Shown: positions 32,832-44,667 of the stretch, one piece after another
Layout: every line of letters begins with the position of its first letter
Position numbering within the stretch: the first letter of the stretch is position 1
Assembly: GCA_963693305.1 (NCBI GenBank)
Contig: OY855915.1
Location: forward strand, 17,673,222 to 17,737,221
DNA length: 64,000 nt
Source of the DNA: Meandrina meandrites
Taxonomy: Eukaryota; Cnidaria; Anthozoa; Scleractinia; Meandrinidae
Direction of reading: 5' to 3'
Program-made: the position numbers and the translations under genes
Notes under the pieces: generated by a model
Seen by the model: the letters and a program-made list of their open reading frames with translations, nothing else
Databases searched by the model: none
Told to the model about the DNA's origin: nothing

Positions 32832-33052
32832 TGTCTTTCTTACTATTTTCGCCAACTGAACGGTTTAACTTAGAAATTACAACTTTATAGCTCTTCAGTG
32901 ATGTTTTCCTCCCTATAGATTCTATATCATGGCAGCCAATCGTGTTTAGGACTAAAATCAAAGCCCAATCAAAACGAATCCTTAAAATTAGTACGGAAAT
33001 ATTCCTCAGCATTACCGTCCTTCCCGTAAGCAAATTGGGAAGTAAACATTCT

Positions 33053-33075
33053 GGCCCCAGTTGTTCAAAGCGTGT

Positions 33076-33107
<32 letters not shown>

Positions 33108-33144
33108 GTGGAAAAGTATTGGCAAAACAAACTACACTATCCGC

Positions 33145-33181
<37 letters not shown>

Positions 33182-33199
33182 CTTTAAACAACTGGGGCC
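33053..33199. mobile_element. 147-bp palindromic MITE
   Basis: GGCCCCAGTTGTTCAAAG and the complement end at 33199 are inverted ends; the arms continue through ATAACGCTATCCACCGGATA for about 60 bases each. No clear target duplication was seen. The whole element could form one hairpin. Confidence 0.8.
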
Positions 33200-34493
33200 T
33201 GATGTATTTTTATGCCTCAGCTGTGCCAACTTATCCGTATTCTAAATACGTGACTTATCAAACTCGTCAGCAAATAGGAGAGCCGTCATAAATATTATAG
33301 CACGTAGTAGTGGATAGAAGATACTAGGTTTATTGATTCTCTAAATGAAAAAGGCTTGCAGCAAAATTATTACAAGTTTGTTATTTGAATTCGTGGTAAC
33401 TATTTATAATATGCCGCCGTTTCCAGGCTTCATTTGTATATGAACGCAGCCATCAACATCCCAAGTCCAATTTCAAAGTGTTTTACTTCCTTATTTAAAG
33501 AAAAAAACAAACAAACAAACCCGTCCGACAAGGTCTTAGCCACCGAACTGAGTGAACTGCGCAATAGCTCCATTGGCCCAGAAAGTCGATTAAATCAAGA
33601 AAAATCTATTTTTGCAGTTTTAGAGCAATTTGAGTCGTTGCAAATTACTGATTAGGAAGGTTAAAGATACCTGGGTTTAACGGGAATAAAACCACTTTGG
33701 GGTGTCGGTGGAGACGCTCTCCCGCTAGAAAATGGTCAATAAAATGGTAAATTCCCCTTCTCCCCCTCCAAACTGTATTATCACCACCCCCCCCCCCCCC
33801 CCCTCCCCCTCTCCGATTGGCGGAGTAGACTGGTAATAATGTTAGTGTGACTCCGTAGTTATTGCGGACGCACTTGTTCGTGGCAAACTTTGGGTTATGG
33901 GCCTTGACGCGATGGCTGGGAAACTTTGGGAAAATGTTCACCTATCATTTGGTAATAATAATATGAAATTCGATTTTACTGAGGAAAAATATTTTTAGTA
34001 TTATTGGCGTTTAACTAGACCCCACTTTTTTTACAAAATCGCATCCAGTAAAAAATTTTGCTGATGGTTTTTTGCTAAATTTGTGGAATGACCTTATATT
34101 GACTTAAGACATATCATAGCCAAGTTTCAGAAAAATTGTCGGAGCAGAAGAGCGAAAATATTGAAGTCGTCTGTATTCAACTCTAGCATTCGACTGAAAG
34201 TTTCTAAACTTGACGCTCGACGACGAAACAAGCCACGAACCCAAGTTTCAGTGAGTAGCCTCTTTAATGCTTGCTGTATCAGAGTGGTAAGCCGATTGCC
34301 GATTGTGCGAACCGTTAAAAAGTATCCGCTAGTTCTGTGAACACAATAAAATGCTCGAAAACCTTTACAAACCTACAAAGTTGTGTTTCGCAGAACGTTT
34401 TGAATATTATACAGCCGTTTTGAGTGAAATTCCTTCTAGATGAATTTCAAGGTTCTGCAATACTTTTTCAATACACATAAATCCACATCATAC
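33200..34493. other. No gene recognised; poly-C tract
   Basis: A run of about 18 C at 33785-33802. Frames at 33434-33655 and 33645-33941 have no family features. Confidence 0.45.
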
Positions 34494-34745
34494 CGGGCGG
34501 TCCGGGTTCGAGCCCTGGCCGGGGCAATGCGTTGCGTTCTTAGGCAAGATACTTTACTCTCATAGTGCCTCTCTTCACCCAGGTGTATAAATGGGTGCCG
34601 GCGAATTTACTGCTGGGGGTAACCCTGCGATGGACTAGCATCCCATCCAGGGGGGAGTAGCAATACTCCTAGTCGCTTCATGCTACGGAAACCGGGATAA
34701 GCTCCGGCCTGATGGGCCACTAGGCTCGTATACAGACTTTACCTA
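34494..34745 (+). mobile_element. 5'-truncated tRNA-SINE
   Basis: Keeps the B box (GGTTCGAGCCC) and the body with GATGGACTAGCATCCCATCC, but lacks the A box. Same family as 11763-12062. Confidence 0.75.
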
Positions 34746-35504
34746 TTGTGTTGCCAGCAACCAAGAGAAAACAAGGGGACAAAGAGGAAGCCGCACGGAT
34801 TTAATGTTTTAGGATATGTCAATTCCACTACCGATGGCAAGTCAGTTTCCCTTAATTTTATAAGCGTCCGTCCAGCGGGTGATCAAAGAATTTTGAAATG
34901 GCGGTGTGTATTGAAATACCCTTCTCCACTATTTCTCTTTCTGGTAAACTAAATTTTATCACGGCAATGCTAATGATATAAAAAACCTATTAGTTGCCAT
35001 AAGACTGAATAGCTTCTGTCACACATGGCTGATAAACATCGATGTCACACGTCTACTAAGGTTAGAAATGTAAAAAAAATATAAATATTTAGCACTTCTG
35101 TGCTAATTAAGGACACTGGTAAAACAAATGTTGCAAATAGAACGGAAACTTGTTAAAAATTCCAACTGGCGTTTAGTTGGCTATCTACAAAGTACGACCG
35201 AAGAGATAAACGTGCGGCTACCGAAAACAAATCCTGCTACTGGTAGGATGGAGGATTTCAAACAGAGACGCTCGCCCACGCTGCTTCTACTTGATACATT
35301 TCTTTCCACATGCCGTTCTCATTCATCAACAAAACTGATGCTCTCTTAAACCGTGTTTAGCCTAGCTCCCAGAATGATGTGTAGAGAGTCACGGGCACGA
35401 TTTTCGATGGGAAAAAAGTTACGATAAACTTGTGCCATAAACGGATAACATCTTCCATATAGTTTTCATTGGTTGTCGTGTAAAGATATCCTTCAAATAG
35501 TCAT
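34746..35504 (+). repeat. Upstream block of the peptide unit, copy with 40330-41148
   Basis: Landmarks shared with the second copy: GCAAATAGAACGGAAACTT, TGTGCTAATTAAGGACA, and a decayed tRNA-Leu-like stretch (35249-35285). Both blocks lead directly into the peptide-gene leader (35505, 41149), so they are part of the duplicated unit. Confidence 0.7.
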
Positions 35505-35641
35505 TAGAATAACTCTTTAAAAACACATATAAGCGACGATGTTAAACTAAGGTTTTAGACGAGCGCAGCCAAGAAGCAAAACTGATTTAGAACTGCTTGA
35601 AGAAGAAAAGGGGACAAAAAAAAACTAGCAAGGATTGCACA
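35505..35641 (+). promoter_or_regulatory. Promoter and 5'UTR exon remnant for copies 4/5
   Basis: TATAAG at 35528-35533 and leader GGTTTTAGACGAGCGCAGCC with donor GTAAGAAC at 35642. The next homologous gene parts are at 38157 and 38622, so this would be the promoter of the copy 4 pseudogene, with ~2.5 kb of foreign sequence between. Confidence 0.45.
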
Positions 35642-35974
35642 GTAAGAACAATATTACATACAGCTATTTGAATTAACGGTGTCGGATTGAACCTTCAAGC
35701 TTATGTGATGGTAATCTGGGATGAGGGTGCTGCACGTGCTGAATACTAATAAGATATAACAATTTATACCATACCATAGAAAATACAGTCAATCAGAATA
35801 CAAGAAAAGGGGTTGCATATTCGACGTTATTAAGCCCAACCTTGAACCGGTGCTGCGATCTAATTCCCGACGAAATTTAGTAGCGGAGCTCCCGCACGCG
35901 CCGAAGGCGCGTGCGTGCGGAGCATCCATAGCCTTACAATTGGTAACCCATGAAGCCGAGAAAATTTGGATATC

Positions 35975-36006
35975 ACGTACGTACGTACTTACGTACGTAC
36001 GTACGC
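35975..36006. repeat. (ACGT)n short tract
   Basis: About eight tetranucleotide units with one interruption; self-complementary. Confidence 0.9.
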
Positions 36007-36489
36007 ACGGATTAGGCCTGGGAACGAGTTTTTCGTTTTGCCTTTGTCCTTGATTTTCTCCTTGATTTGGAGTCCTTCTTACGCAAAAAGTGACACAAAA
36101 ACATATTCGGTTCGTTTAAAGTTGATTTACCGGTCGCAAAAATCTGTAAGAACACTGCATTACTTCAGTTTTTTTTTTCTCATGTTATAAAAATGATCTG
36201 GACATTTCATTTCAACTTAAACGACGCGATTGTATGAAATGGCGGCAAATCTGTGGCAAGAGTGGCACCTTGTTCACTTTTTAAGCTGAATGAAAGAGAT
36301 CTTCGTGAATATTTTTCGCTTTATTTACTCATCTTCAGCGTGGAAACTTATGCCAAATGATTTAGGGATATACCCTCTTACCGTGAACATCCGAAATGAT
36401 TGCCGACCTGAATATGATATATCGGACTACAAGTCAAAAACAGCTAGAGTTGAAGAACTGTACGTTCACGGTTCCTGCGGCTGATTAAT

Positions 36490-37880
36490 TCAGCTGACAT
36501 TAAGCCGAACTAAAAGTGAGCTCAGAGCCGGTCAATTTCACGAAGTGATGGATAAAGACCCTTAACAGCTACACCGAAAGAAAGGAAGAGATTGATCTTC
36601 GCTGATAATTCATATAATGTACATGTCGGTCGAGTTGGAGTTGGAGTAAGCTCACATGGAAACTGGCGTGTTCGTTTCCGATATTATGGCGCTAGTTTGA
36701 AAGCTTTGCCCTGCAGAATTTACAAGCCTTTTCCAAATATAAGGTAACAAATGTAATGTTTACCCTAAGCTGAAGTCTGTTTTTTTTTGTGAGAACTCTG
36801 TTTGAACTTGATTTATAACCGAATTCGAAGTTGTATCGTTCAGCTTAAGCTTACATTATTTATTAATGCTGCTTTCAAACCTCTTAGCTTTAATTACTTT
36901 TGTACTTTTTATACAGACATTGTCTATTAAATGTTTGGTTTCAAATGTTGTGTTTTGGTTAGTGGAGTAAACTGTAAAGTTCATTTTTGGATTTTCATTT
37001 GAAAGAATATTAAATTATTGAGCTACATGTACTCGGATCAAAAACACGTTTCGCAGAATATCCCGCAAACAAGTCCAAACCAAAACTAGTAAAACTACTC
37101 AACGATACTGCACACTAAAATGAATTTAAGCGATTTATTATCCAACTGCTCTATTTTATTGGCTCGCATTGTTTATTTCAGTGAGTGTATGTTAAATATC
37201 GTACGCGTGATTTAAGATTCGTAAAAAATTATTTACGCCGGTTTCATGGCGTGTTACCTGCACCTGGGTGAGTGAGTTCAGACTTTTTCTACCGTACATT
37301 TGCTTACCAGAAACGAAGAAAATTCATTTAGTTCTCTACATAAAATTCCGTAATGTATTAAGCAACGTGTACGATAAAACAGAATAGTTAATCATGCAAC
37401 CAAATAAAGACGGCTCAAACTACATTGTTCGCTTGTTCGATAGCGAGCACCACTTCTAAATCACAAACTGCCACAACTCTCTCACACTAAAAAAAACTGC
37501 TTTAAAATAACTTGCATAACCGGCTCCCAATGAATTTGCCAGGTTTGTTTTGCAGCCGTGATTTTCTTCGTTCTGGCGTGAACTCATTTTCTTTGTTGAC
37601 TTTGTATCGCGCTGTATTTTTTTTTTTTGCCTAGAGTTGCTTTGACTGTTTTGAAGTAAATCAAAACAAATTTCTAGCCTTCATCGAGGTCCTTTTTTCA
37701 CTGATTTACTCTAGGAAGTTTATTAGTGTACAGTAAAAGTTGTAAAAAGTTTTTATACTAAAATTTGATATGTGCTCCTCCGTGCATACGTGAGGAACCC
37801 AATAAAGTGCAGGGACATCAAAACACTGTAAATTCAAGCAAAAAATTAATAAACGGGAGCTCCGCTTTTAGGCCTGCCTA
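36490..37880 (+). repeat. 1.4-kb direct repeat, copy A (with 48250-49690)
   Basis: Diverged copies share CCTGCGGCTGA, CCCTGCAGAATTTACAAGCC, GTGAGGAACCCAATAAA and the end GGGAGCTCCGCTTTTAG-CCTGCCTAAATCTATATATT. No intact frame. This may be a decayed element; its left end is uncertain because short coding-like pieces precede both copies (36290-36484 and 47954-48256). Confidence 0.7.
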
Positions 37881-38156
37881 AATCTATATATTAAGCGTAT
37901 TTTCTATGGCATGGTATAAAATAGTTATGCAACACTTTCTCATGGTATACCATGAAAAATCCTACTTGTCACTTGCATTTTCTTGGTATACATGTTATGG
38001 TTTGATTTTCTATTTGGTTTAATTTTTTTTCAAACCAGTTTCATTTTTTTAAACCAGCTCCATTTTTTTTTAAACCAGTTCAATTTTTTAGAACAGTTCA
38101 GTCTCTCCATGTTGCTCACTGTTATAACTTCCACTCCAGTTTGCATGCGGTCAGGT

Positions 38157-38345
38157 TATCTCAAGGAGCACTAAACTTTTCCAAGCTGGAAAAGTATTCA
38201 CAAGCTGTGTTACAGAGAGATGTAGTTTCACAGGAATCCAAACGTTAATGCAAACATTTACTGATATGAGCATTATTAAACTAGGAGGAAAGTAAATTAC
38301 GGGTTTTATTTGGACTTTGCTGGTGTCCATGTCGATGATTTCAAC
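38157..38345 (+). repeat. Intron block of the peptide unit before copy 4
   Basis: Single copy of the 191-bp block seen at 11180-11572 (TATCTCAAGGAGCACTAAAC to CATGTCGATGATTT). The micro-exon encoding Met-Lys that should follow it is missing: sequence jumps into SINE at about 38350. Confidence 0.75.
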
Positions 38346-38349
38346 TTGT

Positions 38350-38606
38350 AAGTGCGCTGGACTACAGATCGAGCGGTTCGGGTTCAAGCCCTGGCCGGAG
38401 TCATCTGCGATGTGTTTTTTGGCAGTGCCTCTCTTCACTACGTTTGTAAATGGCTACTGGCAAATTTATTGCTGGGTTAACCCTTTGATGGACTAGCATT
38501 CTATCCAGAGAGGATTGGGATACCCCTAGTCGCTTTATGCTGCGGAAAGCGGGATAGGCTCCAGCCTGATGAGCCGCTTGGCTCAAACGAAGGCTTTACC
38601 TGTACC
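38350..38606 (+). mobile_element. 5'-truncated tRNA-SINE before copy 4
   Basis: Begins GTGCGCTGGACTACAGATCG and keeps the B-box-like GGTTCAAGCCC. The truncation has removed the A box together with the micro-exon. Confidence 0.7.
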
Positions 38607-38621
38607 TTTTTTTCCTTTTAG

Positions 38622-38867
38622 CTCGCAGTTATTGTTTGTCTCCTGATGATGTTTGCCTTTCTGACTATGGTCATCGAGACAGATGGCAAACCTGCAAATC
38701 AGTACGAGTACGTGTAAGGAGCTAAGCCTGTGTATATGAAGAAACTTCAGAGTGCATCGCGTAACGTTTTGGATGCTGTTAAGAGGCAACCATGTTGTAT
38801 TGTTTTGTTTTTTTTTGATTTGGGTGCGCATGTTGTTATTCGTGAAACCAAAAACCAACTTCTGTAA
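38622..38867 (+). pseudogene. Cysteine-rich peptide gene copy 4 (broken)
   Basis: Last-exon homologue after acceptor AG (38620-38621). The signal and first half of the propeptide are intact for 31 codons, then a TAA (38715-38717) replaces the GAA present in copies 1 and 2. Downstream homology continues through the propeptide and the first two cysteines; then a T run (38805-38817) shifts the frame and the other cysteines are lost. The micro-exon with the start codon is also missing. Three independent lesions make this a clear pseudogene. Confidence 0.8.
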
Positions 38868-38926
38868 CGGGGATAGGCTCCAGCCTGATGGGCCACTTGA
38901 CTCAAACGCAGACTTTACATATACCG
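38868..38926 (+). mobile_element. SINE 3' end before copy 5
   Basis: Only the tail (GGGATAGGCTCCAGCCTGAT to GACTTTACA) remains, joined directly to the 3'UTR of copy 4. The junction suggests a deletion between two tandem copies. Confidence 0.65.
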
Positions 38927-38934
38927 TTTTCCTT

Positions 38935-39240
38935 TTTGTTCGCAGCTATTGTTTGTCTCCTGATGATGACGATGATGATTATGACAACAATAATGATGAT
39001 GATGATGACGATGACGATGACGATGATGATGGTGATGATGATGAGGATGAGGATGATGATAATTGTGACTATGGTCACCGAGACAGATGGCAAACCTGCA
39101 AATGAGTACGAATACGTGTAAGAAGCCAAGCCTGCGTGCATGAAGAAAATTCGCGCTGCATCGCGTAATGTTTTGGATGCTGTTAAGAGACAACCCTGTC
39201 GTATTGTTTGTCCCATTGAGTGCGCATGTTGTTATTCATG
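38935..39240 (+). pseudogene. Cysteine-rich peptide gene copy 5 (broken)
   Basis: Last-exon homologue. The acceptor has lost the A of its AG (CTTTTTGTTCGCAG against CTTTTTAGTTCGCAG). An imperfect (GAT)n tract (38959-39061) has replaced the middle of the signal-peptide region. After it the frame resumes at VTMVTETDGKPANEYEYV and meets the same TAA as copy 4 (39119-39121). The tail still shows five cysteines in the C-3-C-3-C-1-CC order, one of the first pair being changed to Arg. Clear pseudogene that shares its nonsense codon with copy 4. Confidence 0.8.
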
Positions 39241-40193
39241 AAAGCAGAAAAAAAGAAAATGTAATTAAACCTGCGGCATATAACGTATTATGGTGAACTT
39301 GTAAAGAGGGAGATAAATATGTACACGCCTGTAGCCTTATGTTAGCTAAATACGTCGGTTATAATTGTTTCCCTCGCTTTATATGCTACAAAAACATTCT
39401 GCCTATTATTATTATTGATTTATTATTTTCTTATCTATTTTTATTCAGTTTCTTGCCTTTGTTCACGTTTGCTAAAATATGTATCCGCAGTTGGTATGAT
39501 AGCAATAAAATTGGTCCGAAGTCGCTTTTTGTTGCGGCAAGTGTGTCAGTACCATGTTCAGAATAAAGTTAACGCCCACTTAAAATAGGTCTGCAATACG
39601 TAATGATGGTTTGCAGTGAAACCACTCGTCTGCGGCTTGTGGTTCCACTTGAGTTTTTCATCATCATCATGGAAACATGTTGTCGATTTGTTAATTCTAA
39701 GTCGCTGACTTACGTCGCGTAGTTGTTACTGTTGATACAGCAATGAATTTTTATAATTATGTGGTACTAGGTGTCCGATATTAAAACTATACATTACCAC
39801 GTGTCTGTTTTCCTTATTGTAATGTTCTTTCATCAACTCAAAGTGTTTCCCTTATACCCTCAGGGTTACAGTTATCAGGATTATTCTGTATCTATAGATT
39901 CTATGTAAAACTGGATGCAGTCTATATCGTTTATAGTGCTTTAGTGCAGCCAAATTTCTAGATATAATTTCTCAGTCAGTCCATTAAGTTGATTTACCGT
40001 AGATTCCTTTAGGCAAAAAGTTATAACACATAAAACTTGCATGTGCTTTTCTGTTAAAACAGAAATCGATTTAGATCACTTTTAGCTATATTAAATCTAA
40101 AATAAAGAAAGATGGTGAATTTTAAGTTTGGTAATTGAAAGTGAAAGATGAAATATTCAGCATATCGCGAGCGTAGGACAAAGAAAAAATCGG
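39241..40193. other. 3'UTR remnant and direct repeat copy
   Basis: 39241-39330 matches the 3'UTR of copies 1 and 2 (TATAACGTATTATGGTGAACT). 39561-40080 is the uninterrupted version of the locus split at 25067. No gene seen. Confidence 0.6.
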
Positions 40194-40266
40194 AGTACCC
40201 GACGGGAATCGAACCCACGACCTCCCAAACACTGGGCTGGCGCTCTATCCACTGAGCTACGAGAAC
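40194..40266 (-). tRNA. tRNA-like gene, possible Thr (AGT)
   Basis: Minus strand: acceptor GTTCTCG pairs with CGGGTAC with one mismatch and G-T pairs; D stem GCTC/GAGC; T arm GTGGG-TTCGATT-CCCGT. The anticodon loop CCAGTGT gives AGT with C at position 33 and a weak stem. Likely a tRNA-derived pseudogene or SINE head; no T-run terminator close by. Confidence 0.45.
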
Positions 40267-40329
40267 TCAAAAAAAAAACTAAAACAAACATAAATAAATC
40301 TTAAGTACAAAAACAAAATGGCTAAAAAC

Positions 40330-41148
40330 TAAAAGAGGGTAAGAGGACGGAGATAAAGCCGCCCAGACAATGCCTTGAGATATGTCAATTCCACTATAAG
40401 TTATTTTTCGAAGACTTGAAAACGACAGAAGTCAATGGCAGATGGCAAGTCAGTTTCCTTTAATGTTATTAGCGTCCACTTCAAATTTCCAACGAGTGAA
40501 AAGAGAATTTTGAAACAGCGGTCTTTTCTGGCAATCAAAATCCTATCACGACAATGCTAATGATATATAAACCTTTTAGCTGCCATACGATTGAATAGCT
40601 TCTCTCACAGATCACTGATACACATCTATCTCACACATCTGCTAAGGTTAGAACAGTAAAATAAAAAGGTGACAATGTCTTTAGCGCTACTGTGCTAATT
40701 GAGGACAATGTAAACAAAAAACAAAAAAATATATTGCAAATAGAACGGAAACTTATTAAAACTCCCAAATGGCGGTCACTTGACCATCTGCAACGTGCGA
40801 CCGAGGAGATAAGCCTTGCAACTACCCAAAACAAATCCATCTAGTAGCAGGGTGAAGGATTTGAACCAGCGACAACCAGATTTTAAATCCGGCACCGTAA
40901 ACCGCTCGGCCACGCTACCTTCACTAAAAATACCATGATTTCTTTCCACAAATTTTCATTTCTCTGACAAAATTTATCCCAGCGATATGCGTGACGTTCA
41001 TTACACTGGAACCAAGTTTGGCTCTGCTCTCAGAATGATACGTAGAGAGGATCATAAGAAACACTCCTGATGGGAATAAAAAGGTACGATGAACATCTGT
41101 CATTGACTGATAAAATCTTCGTTATAGTTGCTATTGGTAAAAATATTC
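40330..41148 (+). repeat. Upstream block of the peptide unit, second copy
   Basis: Diverged copy of 34746-35504 that leads into the leader at 41149. Contains the tRNA-Leu-like relic at 40850-40919. Confidence 0.7.
40850..40919 (-). tRNA. tRNA-Leu(TAA)-like relic
   Basis: Minus strand GGTAGCGTGGCCGAGCGGTT, anticodon arm GGATTTAAAATCTGG with TAA at the anticodon, and B box GGTTCAAATCC. The 3' acceptor strand is lost, so it cannot be a functional tRNA. A more decayed copy is at 35249-35285. Confidence 0.6.
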
Positions 41149-41236
41149 ATTAGAATAACCGTAAAAACACATTTTAGACGAACACAGCCAAGAAAAGCAA
41201 ACGAGAAATAGTAATTTAGAAAACGGATGGAAAGAA
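41149..41236 (+). repeat. 88-bp direct repeat, left copy
   Basis: Peptide-gene leader with the TATA block deleted; identical over 88 bases to 45792-45879, with 4.55 kb between. Confidence 0.85.
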
Positions 41237-41800
41237 GTTTTGTGAACTCTCAAAATGGTTGTCACAAAAATTTTCTTGGATTAATGCTGCGGATTCATGT
41301 TCTCCTGGTACCAGCCTACGCATATTAATCAATTGTTCTACGATTGTGAACCATCCGGCTGCTCCTTATTCAAAACTGTACGTGCTAGTACCGTACTTAG
41401 AGTATTTTCTAATGGCCCTCGGTTTATAGAGAATTCAGAGTTTTTTCTGCATGGCTTCATGGACTTCTGCATAAACAGGACAGCTTCCTCGAGTCCACTG
41501 GGAAAACTGCCACTCTCTTCTCAAGCCGGGGAATAGCCAACACGCCTCAGGACTGCCGCAAGATCCTTCGAATGGTCGTCCAAGCGCATTCCTTGCCGCA
41601 AAAATGAGGTCTGTGAAGATTTTAATGAGCGAACCGAAGATTTCTAGAGTCTACCTTGACCAAGTGGACCGCGGAAACCTGCTGGCGTTCAAAGGACAAA
41701 AGCTAGTGACAAGCTAAGTAGAGCTCTTTTCTATTTTACATTACCCGAAACCGGCGATATTTGCAGGCTAACACAACAATCTTTGAGCACGCATTCTGTC

Positions 41801-42310
41801 GCCGCCATTTTCGCGGCTGTGCAAGGCTTGAAAGTCCACTATTTTATTCGCATTTCTTATTTTCTGAAATGTTCCAAGCGGTGGCTCAATACGAAGGTTT
41901 GCACTGTCTTAAAAAGTCCTAGAATTTAGGGGGAGTCCTTGAAGAATTCTTGAATTCCATTCCTTGGAAAACACAACATTCTTCGAGCACGCATTCTGTT
42001 GCCGCCATTTTCGCGGCTGTGCGAGGCTTAAAAGTCCAGTATTATATTCGCATTTCTTAATTTCTGAGCGGTGAGCGGTGGCTCAATACGACGGTTTGCA
42101 CTGTCTTAAAAAGTCCTAGAATTTAGGGGGAGTCCTTGAAGAATTCTTGAATTCCATTCCTCGGAAAACACAACATTCTTCGAGCATGCATTCTGTTGCC
42201 GCCATTTTCGCGGCTGTGCGAGGCTTGAAAGTCCAGTATTATATTCGCATTTCTTAATTTCTGAGCGGTGAGCGATGAGCGGTGGCTCAATACAAAGGTT
42301 TGCACTGTCT
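41801..42310. repeat. Three tandem ~198-bp units
   Basis: GCCGCCATTTTCGCGGCTGT begins at 41801, 42001 and 42198. The forward copy of the composite (27490-27740) has little more than one unit, so copy number changed after the composites separated. The units also carry AAAAAGTCCTAGAATTTAGG. Confidence 0.85.
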
Positions 42311-43940
42311 TAAAAAGTCCTAGAATTTAGGGGGAGTCCTTGAAGAATTATTGAATTCCATTCCTTGGAAAGTCCTTGAATTTCTGTGTTATTCCTTGAA
42401 AGTCCTTCAATTTTCACCTTTAATTTACCAGGGTCGAAAGCAGATTGCTTTGAACAGATTTTGGCATTCTTTTGCTGTGTAAAGCATTTTCAGACCCTGC
42501 AAACCTGAGTGTAAAATGAAGTGAAAAGAAAGTGAACTAAAAAATGCAGAGGATGGAACAATTACACTTGAAGCTTTAGAAACCTGTCAGCTTGGACTGG
42601 GAATTTATAAATACAACCTGTGAAATTACGTTCTTGGTCGGTGGTCCTTGAAAATTAAATTTCGTCCTTGAAAAGTCCTGGAGGAATGGTTGTGATTTTT
42701 GCATGAACCCTGGATACCCGAGTTACGAGACACGTGTAAATTTTGCTGCTCAAAGTTGACTTGGAAACATTTATACCGATATTTCCCCAGTTCACTGCTG
42801 GTTTTCAACTGTCATGCAATCAAAAAATAAATAAATTATGTATTTAGTTCAAATATAGAAGATAGATAATACAGTAGTATCTACTTCTGATCCATGAGCT
42901 GGTATATTTTCACATAAACACCACTTATTATTTTGAAATGTTCAAACTGGTGAAAATCAAAGAAGAGGCCTTTTTCAAACTAAACCACTGTGTCACGACA
43001 CTCAGCTTGACGTCACTTATGGCCAGGAACTCACTTATGGTTATTCCCAGCTATTGAACTTTTTAATTCAGTAAATCAACACTTGGATATTTCCTTTCTG
43101 TACCATTGCATTGGAAAGCCATAAATTAGCATTCTTAAGTTTCACAATTATGCGTTTCTTGAACCAAAATTTATACATGTATGTCAGATCCAACATGTAC
43201 ATTGTAAAACTCAGACATCGTCTGCAAAGCTCTACAGTTGCATATAGGTCTTTCCATAAAAGCCTATCTGTTTATGATTCAATATAGTTCTTTTGTAATT
43301 GAAGGTGATTTTTCAATCCAGTGTGATAACACCAGTTCTAATACATGTACGTGAACTTTGAGCCTAAAGCTTAGCAGTTTTCTGTGCAGTGCTGTGGAAA
43401 AGTGCCATCTTTTAAAGTTTCCCTATTGTCCATTCCTTCCAAACCTAGGGAAGGTTCTTTGAATGCAGGCCTGGTGAACTACATGTACATCTACACAATG
43501 TACCAACAGAGGACTTTGAGCTTGGTTGATGCAATTCTTCCACTGGTTATTATTCTGCTACAAGTGCCATTGGATACTGTGAATGACATTTTCATTTAAA
43601 CCTGTGACTATCAGTGGGTAGTTAGTCTTTAGTTCTGTATGAGCATTCTTACACTGCGTTATTTACAAGATTCTGTATGCTAAGTCATAATGTCTTATAG
43701 CTAAATGCAAGACTGCAAATAATTTCTTTCTGTTAAATTTTACCCTTTCTGTCCTTTTGTCTGTTAAGCCTTTGAGCCCACAGTGTGACCGACAACAAAT
43801 TTCTCCCCACATTTCTAATGTCTAGAAGAGGAAAAGTTTCTGGAACTTTTGTATGATGGTTACCAAATGTGTGATTAAAAAAAAAAAAAAAAATTCACAG
43901 CCAAATTTACATGTATTAGCAATAAGTCTGGAGAATTTGT

Positions 43941-44667
43941 ATGTGGTTAACAAAATACCTGGCCATTGTTTTTGCCAAGGTTTTTGGTCGCCCATTTCCG
44001 GACGACCCAACAACTTTTATTGACAGTCTTGTCTTTTATATACCTATACATAAGTACATAATAAGCATAATAAGCATGATACATTATAAATACTTTATAC
44101 TTTTGTTGTTTGTCTATGGGGAATACACTTCGTGTATTTGTGGGGATGAAGTGCTCCGTACAGGTCGCCCTTTTGCCCCATAGACTCACATGGTCAGCTT
44201 TCCTGGGAGAGTGGGACCCCCAGTGTTGTAGTTGTTGTTGTGATTGTTCCCAAAGGCCAGCATAGCCTGGGAACCAGGGCACATTGTTGTGTTTGTTCCC
44301 AAAGGCCCTGGGGATTAGGACCCCAGCATAGCCTCGGAACCAAGGGATGTTGTTTTGTTTGTTCCCAAAGGCCCTGGGGATTAGGACCCCAGCATAGCCT
44401 CGGAACCAAGGGATGTTGATTTGTTTGTTCCCAAAGGCCCTGGGCATTAGGACCCCAGTATAGGGCATGTTGTTGTGTTTGTTCCCAAGGGCCCTGAGGG
44501 AGAGGACTTAAACCTCTCGTTGCCAACCAACTGACCTGTGTGTTATCCTGCATGATGCCTATTGGCAACTCGAGCACTTCATCCCCTACCCCTTTTCTCC
44601 CATTAAACTTGTGTCCTGTTGTTTTGCTTTCATGGGTTGGGAGCATTAAAGCCAAATTTATATGCAA
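43941..44667 (-). repeat. Second copy of the 66-bp minisatellite frames
   Basis: Both overlapping open frames of 25070-25769 are preserved here (44667-44194 and 44468-43947) with only a few substitutions. A third, shorter copy lies at 45789-45337. Confidence 0.6.

Noticed and set aside
32601..33033. Frames of 60-112 codons over the CTT tract (poly-Ser, poly-Leu, poly-Arg, poly-Lys)
   Set aside because: They are translations of one (CTT)n microsatellite in different frames and strands; no flanking conserved sequence.
38752..39216. Asp-rich, Met-rich and His-rich frames near 39 kb
   Set aside because: Products of the (GAT)n tract inside peptide pseudogene 5; not separate genes.
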